64,000 bases of DNA from the NCBI GenBank assembly GCA_021299385.1, contig JAJTGZ010000003.1, forward strand, positions 1 to 64,000. Direction: 5' to 3'. This document shows, piece after piece, positions 58,966 through 64,000 of the stretch. Position 1 is the stretch's first letter, and each line of letters starts with the position of its first letter. A model generated the notes under the pieces. The model saw nothing but the letters and a program-made list of their open reading frames with translations. It was not told the origin of the DNA and ran no database searches. Position numbers and translations under genes: made by a program. This stretch comes from Phycisphaeraceae bacterium. Its GTDB lineage: Bacteria; Planctomycetota; Phycisphaerae; Phycisphaerales; UBA1924.

Positions 58966-60603
58966 CTAGCACAGCCGACCGTGCAGGGCCAGGTCCGTCG
59001 TCCGCTCGATGCGGACGTTGACTATCTGCCCGATCAGCCCCGTCGCCACCGCCGCGGGCGCGTCAAAGAAGACGATCAGGTCCCCCTCGGTCCGTGCGGA
59101 CATCTGCACGCTCTCGCCGACCTCCGGCACCACCACCTCCTGCACCTCCTGCACCGCACGCCCGGCGATCGTCAGCGCAACGCCACCCTTGCCACCACCA
59201 CCCTCCCGCCGCGTCTGCTTCGCCTGCCGCCGGCTGATCCCCTGCACAAACGCCGCGACCGTCCCCCCGGCATACTCAGCACTCACCTGCGCGCTGATCT
59301 GGTTCTGCAGCGCCAGCAGCTCATTGTTCCGCCGACGCTTGACCTCATCGGGCACATCATCAACCAGTTTCTCGTGTGCCACCGTCCCAGGCCTCGGCGA
59401 ATACTTAAATATAAAACAGTTCTTATAACGCGCTCTCCGCAACAACTCCGCCGTCGCCTCGTGGTCCGCCTCCGTCTCACCCGGGAACCCCACGATGATG
59501 TCCCCCGCCACCGTCAACGGCCGCCCAATCCCCGGCTCATCGAGCACCCCACGCGCACGATCAAGAAACTCCAGATACTCACCAACCGTGTACCCACGGT
59601 TCATCGCCGCGAGCATCCGGTCGCTCCCGCTCTGCGCCGGCACGTGCAAATACCGGCAGATCCGCGGGCTCGCCCGTATCACACCCAGCACATCATCCCC
59701 AAAGCTCCGCGGGTAACTGGTAACAAACCGCAACCGCCGAATCCCCGGCACACGCTCGTGAATCTCCCCCAGCAAATCCGCAAACGTCGTAACACGCTCC
59801 CCCGCGTACGCATCCGTATGCCCCGCCGACTTCTTATACACCCGCCCCTTCTGCGGCTGCATCACCCCACCCACCGCCACCGCGCTCCCATGCTCAAACC
59901 GATAGTGATTCACCGTCTGCCCAAGCAGCGTAACTTCAATCACACCCGCATCCGCAAGCCGCTTGCACTCATCAATAATATGCCCCGGCGGGCGGTGCAC
60001 CTCCGCCCCGCGCGTGTGTGGCACCACGCAGTACGTACAAAACTTGTTGCACCCACGCGTGATCCGCACATACGCCGAGCCAGAGTGATCATCCGGGCTT
60101 ACCGCCCGCGAGAGATCAAGCAACTCGAGCTGGTCCGCCGCCGCCGCGAGCGTGCCCGTCCGCCGGCTCGCCGATCCCTGCAGCGCCACCTGCCCGGCTG
60201 ACCGCAACCTCGGCTCATCATCGGCCAGCATCCCCGCACGCGTCCGCACCGCGTTATCCAGCAGCGCGGGCAACTTATCCAGCTCCGCCGGCCCCACCAT
60301 CACGTCAACCACCGGCATCCGCTGCATCAACGCCCCACCCTCGCGCTCGGCCATGCACCCCAGCACCCCCACCACCAACCCCGGCTCACCCCGCTTACGG
60401 ATCGCCAGCTCCCCCAGCCGCGACCACACCTTCTGCTCGGCATGCTCACGCACCGAGCACGTGTTATAAAGCACCACACCCGCCGCCTGCGGATCAGCCG
60501 TGAACGTGTACCCCAACGCCCGCAGCGACCCGGCGACCAACTCGCTGTCCAGTTCGTTCATCTGACAGCCGAAGGTTTCGAGATAGATTTTCGCGGGGGT
60601 CAT
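58966..60603 (-). CDS. miaB: tRNA-2-methylthio-N6-dimethylallyladenosine synthase
   Basis: The 545-residue product is a methylthiotransferase of the MiaB group. The N-terminal cluster cysteines lie in ETFGCQMNELDSE, YNTCSVREHAEQK and VLGCMAE. The radical SAM motif is RGCNKFCTYCVVPHTRG. The C-terminal TRAM region (DLIVFFDAPAAVATGLIGQI) closes the protein. It is about 80-100 residues longer than common MiaB proteins because of an insertion after QTVNHYRFEHG and a Gly/Arg-rich loop near residue 460. The ATG at 60601-60603 fits the start MTPAKIYLETFGC. tRNA-Val lies just downstream. Confidence 0.92.
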   Translation of the reverse strand: MTPAKIYLETFGCQMNELDSELVAGSLRALGYTFTADPQAAGVVLYNTCSVREHAEQKVWSRLGELAIRKRGEPGLVVGVLGCMAEREGGALMQRMPVVDVMVGPAELDKLPALLDNAVRTRAGMLADDEPRLRSAGQVALQGSASRRTGTLAAAADQLELLDLSRAVSPDDHSGSAYVRITRGCNKFCTYCVVPHTRGAEVHRPPGHIIDECKRLADAGVIEVTLLGQTVNHYRFEHGSAVAVGGVMQPQKGRVYKKSAGHTDAYAGERVTTFADLLGEIHERVPGIRRLRFVTSYPRSFGDDVLGVIRASPRICRYLHVPAQSGSDRMLAAMNRGYTVGEYLEFLDRARGVLDEPGIGRPLTVAGDIIVGFPGETEADHEATAELLRRARYKNCFIFKYSPRPGTVAHEKLVDDVPDEVKRRRNNELLALQNQISAQVSAEYAGGTVAAFVQGISRRQAKQTRREGGGGKGGVALTIAGRAVQEVQEVVVPEVGESVQMSARTEGDLIVFFDAPAAVATGLIGQIVNVRIERTTDLALHGRLC

Positions 60604-60839
60604 CGCTATGAGGATAGTGGCAGCGCAGGTGCGTGGCGTCCCGCCAGCCACGCCGCTGGCCTATTTTCAGCCCTCAGAACCCGCCCCCACCGTCTTGGGT
60701 TTCGTTCGGTATCCCCCACCCGCGCGCCGGTCCACCGCCCCACCCCCTTGCCACGCCCGTACGAGAGGCTATCATCGAGGCCCGGCTAAGTGTGCCGGTC
60801 GGCCACGTTCGGCCACCCACGATTCACGACGGACAACGC

Positions 60840-61214
60840 ATGCCCACGATCAATCAACTCATCCGCAAGCCACGCCAGGTCCAGACCGCACGCGAAAAAA
60901 CACGCGACCTGGCCGCCAGCCCGCAACGCCGCGGCGTCTGCCTCATCGTCCGCACGCAGACACCCAAAAAACCCAACTCCGCCCTCCGCAAGGTCGCTCG
61001 CGTGCGCCTCAGCAACGGCAAAGAAGTAACCGCCTACATCGGCGGCGAGGGGCACAACCTCCAAGAGCACTCCATCGTTCTCGTCCGTGGCGGCCGCGTA
61101 CGCGACCTCCCGGGCGTCCGCTACCACATCGTCCGCGGCTCCCTCGACTGCCTCGGCGTCGAAAAACGCAAGCAAGGCCGCAGTAAGTACGGCGCCAAAC
61201 GCGGCAAGGCCTAA
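60840..61214 (+). CDS. rpsL: 30S ribosomal protein S12
   Basis: The 124-residue product is S12: [32 protein letters not shown] with the conserved Lys43, [19 protein letters not shown] and [13 protein letters not shown]. It is a decoding-centre protein. It precedes rpsG by 186 bp, the usual rpsL-rpsG order, but neither fusA nor tuf follows. Confidence 0.96.
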   Translation: MPTINQLIRKPRQVQTAREKTRDLAASPQRRGVCLIVRTQTPKKPNSALRKVARVRLSNGKEVTAYIGGEGHNLQEHSIVLVRGGRVRDLPGVRYHIVRGSLDCLGVEKRKQGRSKYGAKRGKA

Positions 61215-61400
61215 GGCCGCACCGGCACGCGACGCAGCAGACGAACCCGATCCGATCGAACCTGGGCCATTGAACTTAGTTAACTCTCTGGCCCGTGCAA
61301 CTCAACCCCGCTTCCCTATCGCGACCGATTCGGCCTGCCGCGTAAGCAGCCGAGGCGCCACCGGGGGCAAGCAGATGTCCACCGCAGGAGATACCCGACC

Positions 61401-61892
61401 ATGGCGTTCAAGGCAACCGCATCCGCACGTCAACTGCAGCCCGACCCGCGCTTCAACGACGTCGTCCTCTCCAAGTTCATCAACTGCGTCATGGAGCGTG
61501 GCAAGAAGGCCACCGCCCAGCGCCTGATCTACGCCGCGATGGACATCATCGACCAGAAACTCGCCAAAGAAACCTCCCCCGAGGCCCCCAAGAGCGCCAT
61601 CGAGGTCTTCCACCGCGCGCTCGAGAACGCCAAGCCGTTCGTCGAGGTCCGCAGCAAGCGCATCGGCGGCGCCAACTACCAGGTGCCCATCCAGGTCAAC
61701 AAGAAGCGTCAGCAGTCCCTCGCCTTCCGCTGGATCATCAACGGCGCCCGCGCCGAAAAGGGCCGCGGCATGGCCAGCAAACTCGCCGATGAAATCTTCT
61801 CCGCCGCCAAGGGCGAAGGCAAAGCCATGGCCACCCGCGACCAGACCCACCGCATGGCCGAGGCGAACAAGGCCTTCGCGCACTACGCCTGA
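61401..61892 (+). CDS. rpsG: 30S ribosomal protein S7
   Basis: The 163-residue product is S7: [52 protein letters not shown] and RWIINGAR. It binds the 3' domain of 16S rRNA. GGAG lies about 11 bases before the ATG. An intrinsic terminator follows at 61952. Confidence 0.96.
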   Translation: MAFKATASARQLQPDPRFNDVVLSKFINCVMERGKKATAQRLIYAAMDIIDQKLAKETSPEAPKSAIEVFHRALENAKPFVEVRSKRIGGANYQVPIQVNKKRQQSLAFRWIINGARAEKGRGMASKLADEIFSAAKGEGKAMATRDQTHRMAEANKAFAHYA

Positions 61893-61901
61893 TCGACGGC
61901 G

Positions 61902-61933
61902 TGCTAGGCAATAGGCAATCGGCAATAGGCAAG
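61902..61933 (+). repeat. direct repeats of an AGGCAATAGGCAA unit
   Basis: The stretch TAGGCAATAGGCAATCGGCA then ATAGGCAAG is two near-identical copies side by side. It sits between rpsG and its terminator, at the left border of the AT-richer region that leads to the SIR2-like gene. Confidence 0.7.
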
Positions 61934-61951
61934 AGCAGAACAACCAATCCA

Positions 61952-61978
61952 AGCCCCGCACACACGCGGGGCTTTTTC
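61952..61978 (+). terminator. rho-independent terminator after rpsG
   Basis: The stem AGCCCCGC / GCGGGGCT has a 6-nt loop (ACACAC) and is followed by TTTT. It lies 60 bp past rpsG and would end the rpsL-rpsG transcript. Confidence 0.9.
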
Positions 61979-61981
61979 CTG

Positions 61982-62130
61982 GGTACCCCGGACCTCCGGG
62001 CCATCGGATACCCCGGGTACCCCCACGCTCCGCGTGGGGCCGAACCACCAACGACCCCCGACTCACCCCACGCCCACAGCAAGACACCCACCGCATCGAT
62101 CCCGGCTACCCCGGACCTCCGGGCCGGGCG
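61982..62130 (+). repeat. two copies of the TACCCCGGA(C/T)CTCCGGGCC-type palindrome
   Basis: Copies at 61982-62003 and 62104-62130 share TACCCCGGACCTCCGGGCC and resemble, in the same strand sense, the minus-strand forms at 22.1 and 47.8 kb. The space between them (62004-62103) has short palindromes (CCACGCTCCGCGTGG) and no gene. This lies upstream of the SIR2-like gene. Confidence 0.75.
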
Positions 62131-62272
62131 AACGGCCGACGATCCAGTATTCACCACAGGGGCACAGGGAGACAGCGGAAGCAGATTGACCACGCTCCCG
62201 ACCACGGACATCCCACCAAGGCCTGAATCGTCAGTGTCGCTCGCCTTGTATCAGCAGTACTATGCTGACGCG

Positions 62273-63310
62273 ATGAGCAAGCCTCAGTCGATTGTCGTTG
62301 TAACAGGAGCGGGTGCTTCGCATGATCTAAGCACAGGTCCAGATAATTATCAACTCAAGTTCCCGCTGGGAAAAGATTTCCCTCGAGAAATAGTAGCACG
62401 AAATGACGCGATTGTTCAGTGCTTCATGGACACCCGACGGGAAACTATGGAGTCGCCTGACCCTCCTCAAGAACTAGCAGAGTACCTTACGCGTCTCGTG
62501 GACCAACTCCGCACCGGGGTATACGACACGGTCGATGAGTTTGTCGGTCGCCACGCGGGCACATCCCCCGCAATTATGGCTGCCTTTGCTTGCGCATACG
62601 TCGTATCCGAGGCCGAGTACAAATACGTTGTAGGAACAAGGTCACTCCACGGATGGATCAAGCCGCTTGCGAAGCTGTGGGCAGAAAGCTCTTGTTCTCA
62701 AAGTGCCTCGGATAGCCCTGGTCCAAAGATCAAGTTCGTCACGTTCAACTACGATAGGACAATTGAGTGGGCACTTGCACATGCTCACTTTGGTCGTCAC
62801 GGAGGTACGTTGGAAGCGGCACTTGCGACTGATTACGGGGGTTGCGTAGCTCACGTACATGGCCGGACATTTCTTGACCACAAACGATGCTACAAGGGCG
62901 AAGCGATGCGCAGCGTCTTTGATCAAATCCAGCGTTCGGCCCAGTCGATTCGACTTGTACATGCCTCAAACGGACGTCATAATCGAGATTACGATGCTGC
63001 GGAAGCAAAACGAGCCATTGATTGGTTGCGGGGCGCTGACGTTATCGCATTCCTGGGCTTCGGATTTGCCAAGTCCTGTCTAGATGCTATCGGTATCTCC
63101 CCAAGTAATCCTCTGGAAAAGTGGAGCTCTGCGAATACGGTCGTAACCAGTTGGCATGACACAGAAGATAATCTAATATCACTGACCGAAAAGTTTTGCA
63201 AGAAACTTGAGTTACCGAAAAAGAAATGCTCCGACGGAGGGCGTGACTTCTGGAGCTGTGTGGATGCAGTGAATACGGCAATTGACGCGGCGCAGCAGGC
63301 TAGCACCTAG
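62273..63310 (+). CDS. SIR2-like protein, likely NAD-directed defence effector, low GC
   Basis: The ATG at 62273 gives 345 residues. The N-terminal SIVVVTGAGAS (Gly12-Ser16) is the NAD-binding start of SIR2-fold proteins. FVTFNYDRTIEW (about 155-166), then VAHVHG (His196 in the HG position of the active site) and IAFLGFGFAKS complete the SIR2-like set. Proteins of this type often act as NADases in phage defence; this is a family-level inference. No partner gene is adjacent. GC is about 42 percent in a sampled line, far below the ribosomal genes next door, and codon use differs, suggesting transfer. Confidence 0.72.
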   Translation: MSKPQSIVVVTGAGASHDLSTGPDNYQLKFPLGKDFPREIVARNDAIVQCFMDTRRETMESPDPPQELAEYLTRLVDQLRTGVYDTVDEFVGRHAGTSPAIMAAFACAYVVSEAEYKYVVGTRSLHGWIKPLAKLWAESSCSQSASDSPGPKIKFVTFNYDRTIEWALAHAHFGRHGGTLEAALATDYGGCVAHVHGRTFLDHKRCYKGEAMRSVFDQIQRSAQSIRLVHASNGRHNRDYDAAEAKRAIDWLRGADVIAFLGFGFAKSCLDAIGISPSNPLEKWSSANTVVTSWHDTEDNLISLTEKFCKKLELPKKKCSDGGRDFWSCVDAVNTAIDAAQQAST

Positions 63311-63593
63311 TCCAACGTGGTAGTACGCTAGTCCCCCAACCGCCTCTCTGCTAACCCCCAACCCCTCCCACCAAACCCCTCTCACCCCCCACCCCCTCGG
63401 CGGTATGCCCAGGCCCTCGGCGTCGATCCTGGGCCATCGTGGTGCATCTCCATCTGCGCGCTATTTATCTGCGCGCAACAACGCGACCATCACCCGATCC
63501 TGGCACGCGGTTCGCATTGGTGTTCGCGGCGGTCGGGGAGGGCGTGCGCGATATGCTGGGCGTGCTCATTGGTACCGATGCTGATTTGTTATC
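63311..63593. other. intergenic region between the SIR2-like gene and the partial YHS-like gene
   Basis: This stretch of about 280 bp contains a C-rich run (63350-63410) and no frame with coding character. The strand bias is C-rich on the plus strand at its left end and mixed at its right end. No repeat family of the window was recognised here. Confidence 0.5.
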
Positions 63594-64000
63594 TTATCGC
63601 ATCGGCCCATCTTGGTTGCCCATCCCCGCCGCCGGTAACTTCTCACCCTGCCGCAGCACCTTCTGCAACTTCCCCTCCCGCTCGGCGTCGCTCAAACCAT
63701 CCCAGGACTCGACACAATCCTCGCAGCAAAAGCCGACCTGCACGCCACGGAACTGGCGCCGAAGATCGGCACGGACCGGGCCGGAGATCACCTTCCTGGG
63801 CATGACCGGGCAGGAGGCGTTGATCACCGCCGCACGCCCATCGCCCACACCATCACCCACCCTCGGCCCGGCCATCGGGTTGTCAAGCTCACCAGCCGGC
63901 GCGGGCCCGTCAGCCTTCGCCCCAGCAACCCCAGGCCCGCCGGGCACGGGCGCAGGAACCACCCCTGCCGCCGGGGCGGTCTGGCCCGGCAGCCTTCCTG
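63594..64000 (-). CDS. partial YHS-like metal-binding protein, C-terminal part
   Basis: The frame is open to the right window edge and ends at 63594, so about 135 C-terminal residues are seen. They contain NASCPVMPRKVISG and VGFCCEDCVESW, a C...CCxxC arrangement like the YHS/TRASH group of small metal-binding domains (CPVMG...GFCCxxC). The region before it is Gly/Pro/Ala-rich, perhaps a linker after a signal or anchor outside the window. Binding of a heavy metal such as copper or iron is a family-level guess. Confidence 0.55.
   Translation of the reverse strand, partial: GRLPGQTAPAAGVVPAPVPGGPGVAGAKADGPAPAGELDNPMAGPRVGDGVGDGRAAVINASCPVMPRKVISGPVRADLRRQFRGVQVGFCCEDCVESWDGLSDAEREGKLQKVLRQGEKLPAAGMGNQDGPMR

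Overview
The window is a single stretch of GC-rich bacterial chromosome (about 65-70 percent G+C). The gene set fits a Gram-negative member of the Planctomycetes/PVC group, most likely a Phycisphaerae-like lineage; this assignment is an inference from content. Pointers are an LpoB-type outer-membrane lipoprotein, a Kdo-pathway isomerase, futalosine-pathway menaquinone synthesis (MqnC), planctomycete-style large secreted proteins of unknown function next to ExbB/ExbD, GC-rich prepilins, and many dispersed G/C-rich palindromes. No rRNA, transposase or CRISPR array was seen. Two tRNA genes are present (Gly-UCC and Val-GAC).

Layout. 0-9 kb: metabolic and housekeeping genes (SOUL-type lipoprotein, gcvH, receiver-like protein, gdhA, SDR, class I/II aminotransferase, MBL hydrolase, unknown membrane protein, truD, tRNA-Gly). 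9-12.8 kb: a zone of gene decay with fragments of two pseudopilins, a CheY-like regulator, a frameshifted GAF/HD-GYP protein and a PilO-like remnant, then an intact GspG/PilA-type prepilin. The strand base bias of the plus strand changes near here from G-rich to mostly C-rich. 12.9-22 kb: recJ, mqnC, uvrB, PilZ protein, obgE, a secreted protein and pyrE. 22-29.7 kb: CvpA-like protein, a degenerate GspE/PilB-like ATPase homologue with membrane segments, an O-antigen-ligase-like protein, an HhH-GPD-like protein and rbfA. 29.7-40.3 kb: a compact minus-strand operon of eight genes around ExbB and two ExbD proteins. 40.5-50 kb: pyrH, serC, pyrG, lpoB, kdsD, scpA and a secreted M28 peptidase with PDZ domain. 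50-51.4 kb: rplM-rpsI with promoter and terminator. 51.6-56.8 kb: a complete branched-chain-amino-acid-type ABC importer livKHMGF. 57-64 kb: two low-GC single genes of likely defence type (a PD-(D/E)XK nuclease-like protein between inverted repeats, and a SIR2-like protein), interleaved with tRNA-Val, miaB, rpsL and rpsG; a partial YHS-like metal-binding protein runs off the end.

The most notable system is the 29.7-40.3 kb operon. Its first gene encodes a protein with a TonB-like N-terminal membrane helix carrying an SxxxH motif, a glycine-rich linker and a C-terminal VWA domain with a MIDAS motif. It is followed by a secreted protein, ExbB, two ExbDs, a 942-residue secreted helical-repeat protein, a 955-residue bitopic protein and a zinc-ribbon protein, with start/stop overlaps between most neighbours. 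I infer a proton-motive-force-driven envelope machine in which a VWA domain replaces the usual TonB or TolA C-terminal domain.

A second theme is dispersed repeats: at least five families of short palindromic elements sit in intergenic gaps, one of which carries a perfect four-tract G-quadruplex motif just beyond gene ends.
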